From Adineta vaga (Eukaryota; Rotifera): 64,000 nucleotides of DNA. Below, piece by piece: positions 34,917-51,710 of this stretch. Position numbers and translations under genes: made by a program. Numbering within the stretch: the first letter of the stretch is position 1; each line of letters starts with the position of its first letter. The stretch spans positions 2,232,001 through 2,296,000 of the forward strand of contig CP075496.1 of the NCBI GenBank assembly GCA_021613535.1, read 5' to 3'. The notes beneath the pieces are model-generated. The model was not told the DNA's origin. It saw only the letters and a list, made by a program, of their open reading frames with translations, and made no database searches.

Positions 34917-36373
34917 TTATGTATCAATAAAACCGATACACATAGAATCTTGTCCAATTAGAGCAACAGTTGGCGAGGAAGCTACATTATTCCATTTGAT
35001 TTCATCAATATTATGTTTTGTTGATTCGTCTGGTAGATTTATACAAGATGCACCTTGTGGTGACCAGATATAAATACGATTATTATGAGTACACAATGCT
35101 AAATGATCGCGTTTGGGTTCCCATTTCACACAACGAATTGGTTGAGTTTGAATAAGAACAAAAGCTAAATGGAATGTTGGTTTAAAATCAAATATAAACA
35201 AAAGATTTGGCATTGTATCATTGATTGTAGATAAATATCGACCTGAACAGGAATATTCAATGGATGAAACACCTAAACGAGGATTTGCTCGATCGAGATC
35301 TGGTTTTATTGGTGCTATTTGAAGTGTACCATTATAAATAATATATTTTGATTCAATAGAATTTTTTGGTTCTGGTTGTAAGACAGCCGCTGATGAATAG
35401 GCAGCTGAAGAATAAGGTTTACGTTGACTAGAATAATAAAATCTTTCAAATGACGAAAATGAAATGGATTGATTTACCTTTGATCATGTTTCTCTTGTCC
35501 ATCTAAATTATATTCTTCTTCTTTTAGTATTGTGTAACCTTTTCCAGACGATAATTTTTGTGGATGTTCATATGATGATTGAATTTTTTTATATGTTAAA
35601 TAACTAAAAATTGTAATTCGTTCTTCATAATCTCCTACAGCAATAACTTGTCCAGTCGGTGACCATCGTGCACAACGTACACCTAATGATAATCGATCAT
35701 TTTCAGCTTTATATATATTCAATAGTTGTCCGTCAAGTGTATAAAAAACGATTTTATATTCATAAGAATTTTCCCATAGACATAAAACATCGGCAATAGG
35801 TGACCATTCAATACCTTGAAGATCTTCTAATTCATTCGGTTGAAAATGTGCAATCATTGACCAATTTGCTGAATAATCAAATATTGATATATGATCTGTA
35901 CTATCGTTTCGACGTTCTACTAATGCCATATAAGGTTTTAATAAACTAAAGACATAAGATTTTGGTGATAGCTTTTTTGGATATTTAATATAGGAAACAT
36001 TTTTCGATGCTAATGACCAAACTGTAATACGTAAATGAAATTGTGCTGTTGTTAATATATGTCTCGAATCAGGTGCCCAATGAACATTACAAAGACCAGC
36101 TGAACCTTCATCAATTTTACATTTCCATTCGGGATTATCTAATGAAAAGACTTGAACAGCATTACGTTTGATTAAACCAGCTAATACTAAACGTGAATCG
36201 TAGGACCATTCTATTGTTTCAATTGTATCAATACAAGCAAATAAATTGATGATTTCTAATGTTGTTGATGAACGTATAATCAAACGATATTGATTTACAC
36301 ATGCAAGATATTCACCATCTGGAGAAAATGAACTTTGACGAGATGTAACTTTAAATAATTCACTAAAATTCAT
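34917..36373 (-). CDS. WRAP73: WRAP73/WDR8 centrosomal WD40 protein
   Basis: WD40 protein of centrosomes and cilia basal bodies, a partner of SSX2IP in spindle anchoring. MNFSELFKVTSRQSSFSPDGEYLACV is the family start (shown here as MNFSELFKVTS and SFSPDGEYLACV). It is followed by the diagnostic PEWKCKIDEGSAGL, QFHLRITVWSLASKNVSYIKYPK, YKIVFYTLDGQLLN and HPQKLSSGKGY. After one intron (about 35421-35477) the C-terminal repeats include CVKWEPKRDHLALCTHNNRIYIWSPQG and end GFIDT. About 466 residues, as in human. The reverse-strand sequence before the ATG is ctcatttttttag, an acceptor with its AG touching the start codon. It lies 172 bp after LETM1 and 130 bp before GPC1. Confidence 0.93.
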
Positions 36374-36545
36374 CTAAAAAAATGAGAAAAATAAATAAAT
36401 AAATAAAAATGCTAACATAAGTGGATATTTTTTTTTGCATATAGAAAGAAAAATAAAGACATCAATTAAATGGACAGGTCAATGATTCAAGTAGTTTTTT
36501 GCAATGTTGATGAGTTTTCTGTATTGTTGATTGATTGTTGTTTCA

Positions 36546-39190
<2,645 letters not shown>

Positions 39191-40942
39191 TCCATCGAAT
39201 TCGTATGATTAAATGACTATTACGAAAACATACTCAAAGGAAAGGAATATCTAAAATGAACTCGATTGTCATATTGTTATGGAATGACCTTTACAACATT
39301 TCATAAGGAATCAATAGAATGTTTTCTCTTCTTTTCTCTACATACACATATACATATTCTTACTTTCGTTCTGTTGTTCGACTTCAATATGTTCTTTTAG
39401 TATTTTCCATGTGAAATATTTCTCATATATTAGCACAGATATTTTCCTATGATATGATCTGTGCAAATATTCATGTAGTCTATCACATATATACAGAGAG
39501 ACACTCTTTTTACGCTATGAATGTGTGTGATTAGTGTGATTGGTTAGATTTAGTACTTCTGCTGAAATAAACCGTTCTACAAAAAGAACCGATCTTACAC
39601 ATATAAATTTTGTTTTTTTGAACTCAATGATTCACTAAACATATCAGTCATAATCTAAATTAAGAATAACTATGCTTGTATAGTGATTTGTTCTAGAAAA
39701 AAATCATTGATTGAAAGGAGTTACCGAAGGACACGATTGATAGATCGGTGGCACATATAAAATAACATAATTTCTGTGAATAAACATTCCATTACAGAAT
39801 CAATTCATACGATTTTGGAGGACTTCCATTACGAATCTTAATCTATATATGTTAAAAGAAAATCAATAAGCTTACTTTCTATAAATAAGTTCGAATTATC
39901 AGTAAACAAATCATAAGCTTCTCAATTGAACATAACAAATTCTACTTCGCGACGCAATGATCATATCAACGCCACATTCTACTAGTTCAATTAGTTGATA
40001 AGTGGCGCCAAAGACATGACCACAAGCAGTTCATAGGTAAGCGAAGAATTAATTCCATAACGATCGATGTATCTATGGATTTTGGCATCAAGTGAAATTG
40101 AATACATATAACACAATAATGTTGGTGTCCTATTCTTCTATTGATACAAAGACCTACAATAGTTTAACAACAAGCACATTATTGCATAGATGTAAAATGA
40201 TTTCGATGTGTTTTTAGTTGTCTCATATTAGTCTTATTTCATTGAGATACTCTTTTCTTTTGCAACGTAGTGTCGGCGAGTGCGCGTATGTGATTATGAA
40301 ACTGTTCAAATTACTCATTTATTGAATGATATATAAAATTCGATATGCATTTTTTGGTCAACTGAGCAATGCGTGATGAATTGAGTCATGCGAGGATGAC
40401 TGAGCACACGTAAAGATGAAAGATAAGTTTATCAAAATTGAATTTCGTTTGGAAATTGAGATGATTATCAAGTTAACATAAAATCTAATCGCAATGATAA
40501 TGATCGACTCTATAAAAGAAAGAAATCATCAGTACTCTCTACTGAATTTATCATGTATTGAACAATTAAAAAGAGTGCGTGCCTGTATCATGCATGATCT
40601 ATGGGTAGAAAATGACTTGAAATTAATTTGCAAAAAAAAAGAAGTTCAATAAAATACTCTGTTGTGATAGTGATACGAAGGTCATATTCAATTGGACGAA
40701 GTTTTCAAGAGATGGCGTTAACCGTAATCTAATACATCTCCAGTGAAAGTGGTCACTAACGTCATAACAATAGAATCTTCTATGGTTACTTAAAGCCAAT
40801 CGAAAAGAAATGTTCTGATATATGTTTTTTTGTACATTTTACAACATCATAGATTGATCGTCTTCTCTTCCCTCCATTATTCTACTACAAAGTTATCCAT
40901 GACCGTTGTTCATTTAATTCATGTCATAATATAATTTTCTAG
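39191..40942. other. Divergent intergenic region
   Basis: 1.75 kb between LETM1 (-) and TBC1D31 (+), AT-rich, no convincing gene on either strand. tataattttctag ends directly before the TBC1D31 ATG. Confidence 0.45.
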
Positions 40943-43900
40943 ATGATCCACAACACACTTGAATTACATGGTAAGGAAAGTGGTCAAATTTGGCATAGAA
41001 AAACAACTGGCAAACATGGGTAGATTTGTTATTCTTTTAATTTTCAAATAATATATTTCTAATCATAGTTTATTGGTCAATGTTCTACATTCCATCTATA
41101 ATGTTGCGGATGTTCCATTAAAAACTGTTCATTTTCTTCAAGCAGGATTTGATCGTCATGGTGAACGATTGTTAAGTGTTGATCAACGCGGAAATGTATA
41201 TGTTTTCGATCTTATTCGAAATAAGTATGAATTTTCGAATGAAATGAATTTCTATTAATTGAATTTGTTTTCATTTAGATTTGAACTTGTACATCGAACA
41301 GGTACCAGTTGTACAGCAGTTGCATTTAATCTACGAAATCCATCGGAATTTCTACTTGCTATGCCCGATTTTACTGTCAAATGTTTTGATGCCGGTAAAA
41401 TACTTTTTTTCTTTTTCCAATAGATCTTTCTATATTTAATTTATTTTTAGATAAGAAAGAATTTGTTGCTTGGCTGAAAGGTCATACAACACCAGTGAAA
41501 GAAATATCTGTTGATAGTAATGGAGATTTTTGTATAACAACATCAGCTGAAATTGCATTCTTATGGGAATTGAAAACTTTTGAACGAAAACGTAAACTAA
41601 CAATTACGAATAAAAATGATGTTTGCCTTTTTCGCGTAAGAAATCATTATTGAAATTTCATTTGTAATTTATGCTTCTTGATATTTTTAAGGCTTTCTTT
41701 TGTCCTGTAACGAATTATATTCTGACATGTTTTCGTGATGATTCAATACTTGTATGGGATGCAAAAAATTTGGAATTTAAATATCAATTAGTTGTACCGG
41801 AAAAGAATCCACCATTTTATCGAGCATTTGCAGTTACAAAGTATGTAGAATCGTAAATCATTCAATAGAAAATATCTCATTGTTGTTTGTAATTTAGCGA
41901 TGGTGGAATACTTGTCTGTGGCGGTAAATCAACTTATTTACAAATTTGGAATTTAGAAACGCACAAATTAGTTAAAATAATTGAATTACCAAAAGCAATT
42001 AAAGAAATCAAAGAAATGTCTTTTGTTAGTGAAAGTTTCGATGGTGGTTTACATAAAGTACAAATTTCGAAACGAATATTTTCTTCTATTATCTAAATTA
42101 ACTCATTTAGATCATTGCAATGCTTTGTCAAGATGGTATCGTTCGTTTTGCAGATATCGAAACATGTCGTGATCTCTTTCAAATTGGACAAGAAACTGAT
42201 CCAATTCATCATTTTCTTCTTTCATCTAATGGAAAATTTTGTGCATGTACACTTCAATCAGGTCAATTACAAATCTATGATTTAGCAACAACATGGAAAG
42301 AATTAAATCGTGCTCCATCACCTATTGTTCGAGCATTACGTTCCAATGAAGATTTTAATAATGATACGAATAGTCAAATTACATGTTCGAAAGGATCAAC
42401 AACTGCACGAAGTTTTCGTTCAGGAATAACATCAAGTACAAATACAGGAAGAGGAAATAAACTAGCAATTAAAAAACGTCGTCATTCAGCATCAGATCGA
42501 TTACAATTAAGACAACATTATGCAACAAGAATATCAGATAAAACAAGTATATCATCAACAACACTTGATCAATCAGCTGTAAGATTTAATTGAAGAAAAA
42601 TCATTTGATTCAATTCTTCTATTTAGTTTCGAGATTTACCTGAAGGATTAAATTTTAAAAAACTATATAAATTATTACGATTCTATGGAGAATATCCATC
42701 CAAATATCGGTGAGAGAAAACAAGACAAAAGTTTGTTTTTATCTATAATGTTGTTATTTTTAAAGGGCATTTATTTGGCGATGTCTTCTTCGTTTACCAG
42801 AAAATCATGCCGCTTATGCTGCATTGGTTGAAAAAGGTGGACATTTATCTTTTGCTAAATTACAAGATCAATATCCATTGAAAAGTCGAAAATTATTAAG
42901 AATTATGCAACGGTAATCATTTCCGAATTAATCTTGCTTAATTTCTTTCTTTCTCTTCTGTTTTAGTGTTTTATCTGCATTATCTCATTGGTCATCAATC
43001 TTTGGTGAAACAGATTTCTTACCTTTATTAGCATTTCCATTTATAAAATTATTTGAAAATAATCAATTAATTTGCTTTGAAGTTGTTGCAACAGTTATTT
43101 CAAATTGGTGTCAATTATGGTTTATGTATTTTCCAAATCCACCTGTTAATATCTTAGGTAAAATATTTCACAAAATTAAAATAAGTTAATCTTTTTTTCT
43201 TTTTAAAGGAATGATTGAAAATCTCTTAACACATCATGATCATACTTTACTTGCTCATTTCGTACGTTATAAAGTAACATCACAAGTAAGAATCACTATT
43301 AATCTATCAATAAAATAGAATGAAGAATTCTTTGTAATTAGATTTATGCTTGGCCATTACTTGAAACATTCTTTTCAGAAATTTTTAATCGTGATGAATG
43401 GTTATGTTTATTTGATCATATTTTTAGTAATCATCCATCTTTTCTGCTTTTCATAATAATATCATATTGTATTAATAATCGAAGTGCTCTTCTTCGAGTC
43501 ACTGAATTGGATGATTTTAAATATTTCTTTCATCATCGTAATCCAATGTTAATACAAACAATTCTTACCGAAGCTTATCGTCTTAGTGAAGTAACACCAG
43601 CTGATATTGATCCAAAACGTATGATTGAATCATTTCAACCATTAACACGTGGTCAATATCCTGTGTTTAATAAGTATCCAAAATTCATTGTTGATTATCA
43701 AATACAAGAAAAAGAAAAGTTAAGAGAAGAAGAAATGAATTATATACGTCAACGGTAAAATTCAAAAGGCAATCATTGATAAAAAAAAGATAGTATTTTC
43801 GTTTGTCTTTAGTGAATTGAATGTTGAAATGTTTCGTGAACGACAACAACGTCGACATGAAGAAGAATCATGGCTTCGTCAACAGGTTGTTCTATCTTTA

Positions 43901-45470
43901 TTTTATCAATTAGTTTTTATATGATTTGTCTTTAGCAATTATTAATTGAAGCGGAAGAAAAACGACGTTCATTATTATTAGAAGAAGACACTCGTGTTAA
44001 AGATCAAAAATCTAAGTTAGTCTTTGCTCTTTTGATAAATATCATTCATTTATTTTTCTTTCTACCAATAGACTTCAAATGCTCAATCAAGAAATTAAAG
44101 TAAGTTATTTTATTGATAAGAAAAGTTTCTTTTATTTTAATGTTTTTTTAGGTTCGTGAAATGAAAATGCTTGATGTTGCTCGTCGGAAAATGCTTCATC
44201 AACAACATTTACTTAAAGAAGCTGAATTACATCGATTAGATGATGAAATTCGTAAAAAAGTCCGTGTATTTTACTTTTGTTTTTTACGAATATTCAACAT
44301 TTTGTTTCTTTTAATTTAGGCTGATGAACGAAAAGATGTTTTAGAATCAGGAATTAAATCTGCAGAACTTAAATCATTGGAATTAGAAACTCAAACAAAG
44401 ATTTTAGAAAATGTAACGTTCATTTGAAATGAAATTTTCTTTCAAATCATCTCTCGTTTTGTTTTAGCAAATGCTTCGTTTACAAACAACAAAATCATCT
44501 AATGGTGCAGCTTTTGATTTAGATGATTTAGCTGATGATCAAAGTTTACGACCAACAACAAGAAAAATCATTGCCGATGCCAAGGTTTGTCGGAATTTTT
44601 GTTTGATTACATTTTGTAAGAATTGAATTTTCTATTTAGCATACACATCATTTTCCAAATGAAATATCGATGGATAATGGAAATATTGCATTACGATTTG
44701 AAATGAAAGATGAAGATGCAAAAGATGATATGACTGATGTCAGTTAAATCTTTTTTTGAAAGTAATCAATTAACATTATTTCATGAAATTTAGGTTTGGA
44801 AACAATTACGTGAAGCAAAAGCAAAAGAATTGGAAGTCAAAAAACAATTGAATGATATGTATCAACAGAAGGTAGAGTACCAAATAAATATCATTGAAGT
44901 TTTAACAATGATTTTTTGCATTTGTGTGCCATTGGGTATTCATTTTGTTTAGAATGCTTTAAGTAGTCAAAATACAAATCAATTACTACAAGTAATGAGT
45001 AATAACAGAACTGCTATTGTTGATATGGAAAAACCAACATCATCCAAACCAAAAGTAACTCAAACAACAGATGATCCTAATACAGAATCATATCAAACAT
45101 CAGGTATATATCTATTTCAATGATTGTATTTAATTTACTTATCATTATTTACTTTTTGCAGAAGTTATTGGAATGATGAATCGACCAACTAAAGTTAAAT
45201 GTATCAATACACCGAATAGTTCCGTAGCTGGTGATACATCAACATCATCCGCTTGTATATTTAACAAGTTTTTTTTATATTGATTAAGAAATCTTTTCGT
45301 TTTTCTTCTTCTATTTAGTAAATCTTGATCGTGGTCGTGGTGAACTCGACAATGACATTCGTAAATTATTAACCGATATTCGTGAACGTCGAACACGATT
45401 AGTTCATGAAAATTCACAATCGATTCCTTACAGACCAACATCAATTGATACTCATCTTGCTACTTCTTGA
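40943..45470 (+). CDS. TBC1D31: TBC1D31 (WD40 + TBC, centriolar satellite protein)
   Basis: Centriolar satellite scaffold combining N-terminal WD40 repeats, a TBC (Rab-GAP-like) domain and a long coiled coil; in vertebrates it helps ciliogenesis. The protein starts MIHNTLELHGKESGQIWHRK and follows the human order: GERLLSVDQRGNVYVFDL, TSCTAVAFNLRNPSEFLLAM, FERKRKLTI, IIAMLCQDGIVRFADIETC, GEYPSKYRAFIWRCLLRLPENH, KSRKLLRIMQRVLSALSHWS, PLLAFPFIKLFENNQLICFEV, YAWPLLETFFSEIFNRDEW, FDHIFSNHPSFLLF and GQYPVFNKYPKFIVDYQIQEKE. The TBC domain lacks the IxxDxxR Arg finger, as in vertebrate TBC1D31, so it is probably not an active GAP. The coiled coil extends to about 44870. About 20 exons. The acceptor tttctag abuts the ATG. 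Confidence 0.94.
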
Positions 45471-46840
45471 ATCTCGATCAATTGTAGATTAGTGACATTT
45501 GTTTTCTCTCTTTCTGTGTCATATGTTCTTATCAGTATATCTTTGTGTTCTCTTAGAATAATACTATAAATAAATGTTCATATTTAGAACTCAATTACAT
45601 GCAAATTGATCAATAATGGTCAAAAAAAAAAGGATCTGTATCAAAAAATTGAAAGAATAAATTTTTCGTAGTTATAAGATTTAATTTCATAAATTGCAAG
45701 AAACAAAATAAAAACACTTTTCTTTTCTGCTTATTTATTCAATGAACTTTCTACAAAAAAATAAACATTTTATTTTACTTTTCCTACAAAATGAATATGC
45801 ATTACATCTTCTTTTGAACTACAAACAGCGACTGGTCAGCTGAGTTAAACAAATCTAAAAGTCTTCGATAAACGAGGTTTTTGAGAATACATCATTCTGG
45901 ATATCGAATAGAGTATTTAAGAAATAGTCATCTTCCCAAATCTATAACAAAAAACAAAGTTTCAGCGAATCAAACGAAAGATATAGTGATCAGTTCAACC
46001 AGCACTAGGAAAAATAAATAGAGAAATACATTTGTATTCGAAGAAATATCCGCGCGAAGTGATACATATAAGCATGTGTCTCGAAGTAAAATTCTCGAAT
46101 AAAGCTATCGAGAACGGAAAATAAAAACAATTCTTCCCCTTAATTGTACTGATGTTCATGTGATCCTAGATGGTGTACAAGAGTCCAGGCTCACTCGTGA
46201 ATTGTGACTGAAAACACTTTATACCGATTATGAATTTACTGATAACAAAATCGTTTTTATATTAATCTATAAGTAATCATAATTTAACCTATATTTTCTA
46301 TTGCGATGAAAATGTGACGTTGTCGTTAGAAAATAGACAACATGGGAATTCATTTAAAACTCCAAAATATCGTGTCAATAAATGTAGTTCACTCACTTTT
46401 GAGTAAAAATGTAGCTTCAATGATTTATTTGAGAATATTAATTTTATATCAAACTGTCATTTACTTACTTTTTGTTCTAATCATACAAAGAGATGAATGA
46501 TTGTATGTTGTTATTTACAACGATTATCTATGACAGGTTTGTATGAAAAATATATTTTCGTCTTTGATAATGTTCATCAGATACACATCGTAAAAGAAAT
46601 TGTAGTGTAACAAAAGAAAATAGGAAGATATGTGAAACAACATCACGTCGTTTGGGTAGAATAATTACAGCATCATCCAGTATTTACGAAAAACTAATTA
46701 ATGTTGCTGATGTAAGTAGATAAAAATCTTAACTAGATGAATTTTTATCCAAAATTAAATGACAATTTCTAATACTTTAATTAGATATGTCATGTACAGT
46801 CTGGGTAAGATGCAATTATCTCTTATTTTGTTTCTGATAG
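45471..46840. other. Intergenic region
   Basis: 1.4 kb with no clear gene. AATAAATG near 45569-45576 is a possible TBC1D31 poly(A) signal. Any upstream part (signal peptide, propeptide) of the broken protease would lie in the last 300 bp, but I could not recognise it. Confidence 0.45.
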
Positions 46841-47782
46841 TCATATCTCGTTGGATCAATATTAATCGGTACGCCAACACAAGTATTCTCTGTAGGTTTT
46901 GATACAGGATCATCTGATTTATGAATCTCATCAATCAAATATGTGAACAAATGTGGTAAGATTTTGAAATCATTTGTGATATACAAATAAATATAATGCA
47001 AATTCTTCTCGTACATATATACCCAATGGGGAGAATTTTTGATTTGTATATGGTGATGGATCATCCGTTACTGGTATTTTTAGTATTGATACAGTTACAG
47101 TATGTAATACTAATTGTATTTCGATTAGAGACTGTTGAATACGTTTGATATATTCTAATCAGAAGAGATCTTTTTGAAAATATTTCTATCAAAAAAGTGT
47201 TCACATCTATTGATGATTCGTATATCGTTCTTGGTGGTACTTATGATTCATATGTCACTATGGTATATAAAACATTCAATATTTATTAAGAAAATATTCA
47301 TTTTGTTTTAGTATACAGTCGATTGTATGAAACGTCCACTATCGTCATTTCCTAATGTTACTTTTGTAATTGATGGACAAGCATTTACCTTAACACCATT
47401 ACAATACATCTCAATTCTAAATAATGATGATGGAACTTATGTTTGTTATACAATTTTTCTTCAATCGAATATATATGATTCAAATGGAAATTTCTTTTGG
47501 ATCTTGGGCAATTATTTTCTTGAACGGTTTTATTCTGTAATCGATATTATAAACAATCAGGTCAGATTTACTACATCAATTTCTTATAATTGGACACAAT
47601 CTATCGATTCAGTATTATTTCCTAATACAGAATTCACAACAGTAGCTATTGTATCAACTCTAAAGAGTACAATGATAACGACACCGGTAACATTTCTTGC
47701 ATCGAAAATGACAATAACTATGACTAATACTACAGAGAACATTGTATGGATATTAACATTGTTACTAATCAAAACTTTTTGA
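46841..47782 (+). pseudogene. Broken pepsin-like aspartic protease
   Basis: Remains of an A1 (pepsin) aspartic protease. After an acceptor-like tttctgatag, the frame from 46841 reads SYLVGSILIGTPTQVFSVGF then DTGSSDL, the first catalytic motif. The Trp codon that should follow is TGA (46922-46924). Further on, YGDGSSVTGIFSIDTVTV (from 47049) is the flap region, in another frame and preceded by a second TGA (47040-47042). SYIVLGGTYDS (about 47216-47260) is from the start of the C-lobe. After a short intron comes VDCMKRPLSSFPNVTFVIDG, LTPLQYISI and FFWILGNYFLERFYSVID, the C-lobe end, then a Ser/Thr-rich tail and a hydrophobic end like a GPI-anchor signal. The second catalytic DTGT/S segment between the two C-lobe pieces is absent. 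Two stops plus loss of a catalytic Asp indicate a dead gene. Confidence 0.75.
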
Positions 47783-50318
47783 GAAATTTTCTTCTACGTT
47801 GATCCCTACATCATACAGAACGATCAAATAAATGAGATCACATTCGATATCTTAAAATCATTCCCTAGTTAGCCATTGTTTCTTTCATTCAATAAGTAGG
47901 AAACAATATTTTCTATATGTTTCATTTTTGACAAGTAATTCATAATAGATTAATCTTTCAACAACTAATTTTCACTCTAATCAACTTTTATATAATCTAT
48001 CTTCTAATATAAACATTGATAAAATCGCTAAAGCATGTTTCTTCAAATGATGTTGCCAACGGATTCGTTGTACTAAAACTAAATCATGTGTGTATGTGTA
48101 TGTATTTGTTTTTTGTATGATACTTATTGTCATAAATGATATGAATGATCATTAGAACGTCAAGAAAATTTTCATAGACATGTATGCATATCAAGTAGAA
48201 TATTGAAGTGATGATCGAGTCATAAAAACATTGTCGGTGTTTAAATCCAAAATGATTATGATTGCATTTGTCCAATATTGAGCATGACAAAATTATACAT
48301 ACTTATTCCATTGAATAAATATTCTCGATCTATTTGATGATCAAAACGTTTTATCGTTATACATCACACTTGCTCCTCTTCGTCTATTTCTAGTGACATT
48401 GAAATCACCTCTCATAAAAATATCAACAGCTATGTGTAATATTTGTTATTTCTCTCAGCAGATAACATGATCATTCCTATGTGTTGTTTGTTTTTTCTTT
48501 GACAGCAAAAGGAGAAAAAATAAATGTATGCAGCGGTTGATATCTGTCGTTATTGTACATGTGTTTCACAGCGGATAGCATAGATAATGAGGATAACAGA
48601 GAAAGAAAATTAACGAATATCACTTCTTGATAATCAAGCTACTTGTTTCTAATGATGTGATATAGAAACGACTAAATCGATCTTTGAATTGATCATATCA
48701 GATTTGAATTAATAACTATATCCAAGGTTTTACTATTGTATATCTTTATATTTATTGAAGATCTTATCAAATAAACTTATGTAAGTATCTCAATAAGGAA
48801 TGCCATATGTTTCATCAAAGAATATAGATCAAAACAAAAAAAGTTCATTATTCTAGGCAAACTTTCGAGCAATATGGTTGTTAGCATCAGAGAGAATGAA
48901 TGCTCGAAGGATAGTCTCATTTCTTCTTCTTTTTCTTCTTCTTTTTTTTGATGTTGTCATTGCCATTGTTATACACACGTCATGTTTTTTTTGTGTTCGA
49001 TGTCTGCTATGCCGTGTGTGTGTGTGTTTTTCTATACTCATATCAACTCTCATTATCATCTGTAAGCAATAGTTAATCCTTGCCATTTAGCGTCACTATA
49101 CTTGCTTATGCATACTGGATCATTGAGAGTAAAAGATGGTATATCTCAAGCAAATCGAATGGGATCGAGGAAAAAAACGTAACATATTCATTTTTAACAA
49201 TTTTATCTTCGCAGTTTGTTTTTTTTCTGTTCTTCGATTAAATTTAAATATGGCAAATGTAATGTGATCTTCTCTTCTGCCATACAAACATGCGTATGCA
49301 ATCGTCATACTATTGAGGCGTGAACCGCCTTTGTAATGCGAAGCTCAAACGTTTGTTATTTGTTTTTCTCAATCAAAATTCCGTTCATCACATGTCTGTG
49401 ATTTTTATCTAATATACATAGTTGAAATAAATAGATGAAAAGTCAAAATCCAAATTATGTAGAAAACCCATAAGGAAAAGAAAAGATGATCTATTATTCT
49501 TCTCGTTTTGTTTCATTTATACAATTGATAGATTGATTGTACAAGGCGGATATTGATGATAGCATGTCGCTTCTCTTGGTGATTAGTATTGATAAATTGC
49601 TCAATATAACACTGATTTACTCATCAATAAAATACGATGTTCAATATCATCAATGACGAATGAAGTTTTCTCTGCACATGTTCTCGACTGATACAGTGTC
49701 TCTTCCTGTCTGTATGTGTATTCATATATACATGGATACAGTTGATTGTAGATCAATTCGTCTCTGGACACATACACGCACGCGTATATGTTGACATCTG
49801 ATAGGGCTGAAGCGTGTGCGTGCTATACCGTGTTGAATCGACCGTATATATAGGGTGGAGAAATCGTGTACAACAATTAGCTTTATATATATATAGATAG
49901 ATTCGTTTGAAAATACTATTCCAAAGAGAAGATCATTTCCGATCTAACGATATATGTTTGAAGTTGATATATAGTTACACCGGCTACATAGTTTAATCAA
50001 AGTTCTATTCAGTAAAAGTCTAATGAACAAAAAAATGAGGAAAGAAGAAATTGTCTTTCCTTCTTTGTCGAAATTAATCAATGGATGAATGATACCCGAA
50101 GAAGAAAATGAGAAAAGATAGAGGTACCAATTGTTTATGTCACTCAACCAAAGCAGACCATAGTTAAACTAACAGAAAGGAAACAAAAAAAATCTAGGAG
50201 TGCTGACGATCCCATTATCGAGAAAAAGAAGAAAAGATGTCGATGCTTATTTAATTATTTTCTCATTAATCCGTTAATTGGCTACGTTGTAAGATATATG
50301 TTTAGAACTAGAACGAAA

Positions 50319-50355
50319 GAAGAAGAAGGAGAAGAAGAAGAAGAAGAAGAAGAGA
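50319..50355. repeat. (GAA)n tract
   Basis: About twelve GAA units with a few interruptions, all-purine on the + strand. Confidence 0.85.
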
Positions 50356-51649
50356 GAAAAACCGATAGATGAATGGATATTGTCAGAAAAACAGAAAGAA
50401 TTTACTATTCTTGTCTGATTGAAAGACAAGCACAATTTTCTTTTCTTGAATATTTTTAAAGAATATATTGATGTTCTAAATCTTCATTAACTATTCGATT
50501 TTTATAAATTTGATAATACCATGGACAAATGCTATTGGCGTTACTGGTAGGTATCAATCTTATTATCTTTTTCTTTCTCATCACTGTTTTTATTATATCT
50601 TCATCTAATACAAGATTGATTGCATGTGAATAAGAAACGAAAGACAAAAATGAAACGCGAAGAAGACGAAAAAAAATAAAGACAACGGTACACAAAACCC
50701 AATTCTTCTATCTATTTGTGTCTCGTCGTAGATAGGAAGTATACATAGACTATTGACATACATGCATATGTGCATATATATGTATATGTGTATATATTCA
50801 ATCTAGTCAACTAGATTTTCATCGTTGTTTGTTTAAACAATGTGAATAAAGACAGAGAATTTGGTCGTCATCTTTGGAGAAGAGCTCATATGATGGCGCG
50901 ACAGCACGTTACGATGAATGAACAAATGTGAAATCTATGATACATTATCTATTCGAAGGTGTATGTTAATCTTTGTACTTGAACGTATGTGAAGAAGCTA
51001 GATGAGTGAATATCATATATAAGGGATCAACGTAAATACAGAAAGAAAGAGTGAAAGAGAAAAAAAAAGAACGTTAAGTATGTCGTAGTAAGAATAAAAC
51101 TGTCTTATTCTCTTCATTCTCTGTCAATGTGTAGTGTATACAATGTCGATCCTCCATAACTTTTGTGATTGAAATGACGATGACGATGAAAATTCGAGGA
51201 CGTGATCAACTGCGAGACATAACAACGAGTAAGCTTGACATTTCCCTATAAATGTAACTAGGACATTTGAATTGTTCTTTTATCAATGACAAAATATTCA
51301 TCAATTGTTGTCATATGTTCATAAGAAAATACATCGATATAACTTTTTCAGTTTTGAAAATATGAAATTTTCCTTTTCTTTTAGTTTTTTTCTCCATACT
51401 CGAATATGATTGGTGTTTGAGTATTATAAAAATGTGATTAATTCTCATTGGATTCTCTTTTTTTTCTCTGCTCACACTAGATTCAGTGCTATATGAGTAA
51501 AAGAAATCGGATATTCATCCATTCTTTTTCTCTCTCTTTCTTCCTCTTTTTTCTTCTCTATTTATGCGGCACTCTCGTCTCATTCGATGGTTCCCTTACA
51601 TGCACCATCATTCTTATTATTGTATAAAAAAAATGCAAATATGTGAGTG

Positions 51650-51710
51650 TGTAGGAGAAAGGAAGAGGGAGAGATGAAGAGAGGAGAGGAGAAGAGAAGA
51701 GAAAAAAACG
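51650..51710. repeat. Purine-only tract
   Basis: About 60 bases of almost only A and G (gagaggagaggagaagagaa type). Homopurine tracts can form triplex DNA. Confidence 0.7.

Noticed and set aside
46816-47064. 82-codon minus-strand frame
   Set aside because: It is the complement of the pepsin-like remnant, whose DTGSS and YGDGSS motifs are on the + strand.
48853-49086. Pair of overlapping small frames on both strands
   Set aside because: Low-complexity (CTT/GAA) and no motif; the minus-strand version is Lys/Arg runs only.
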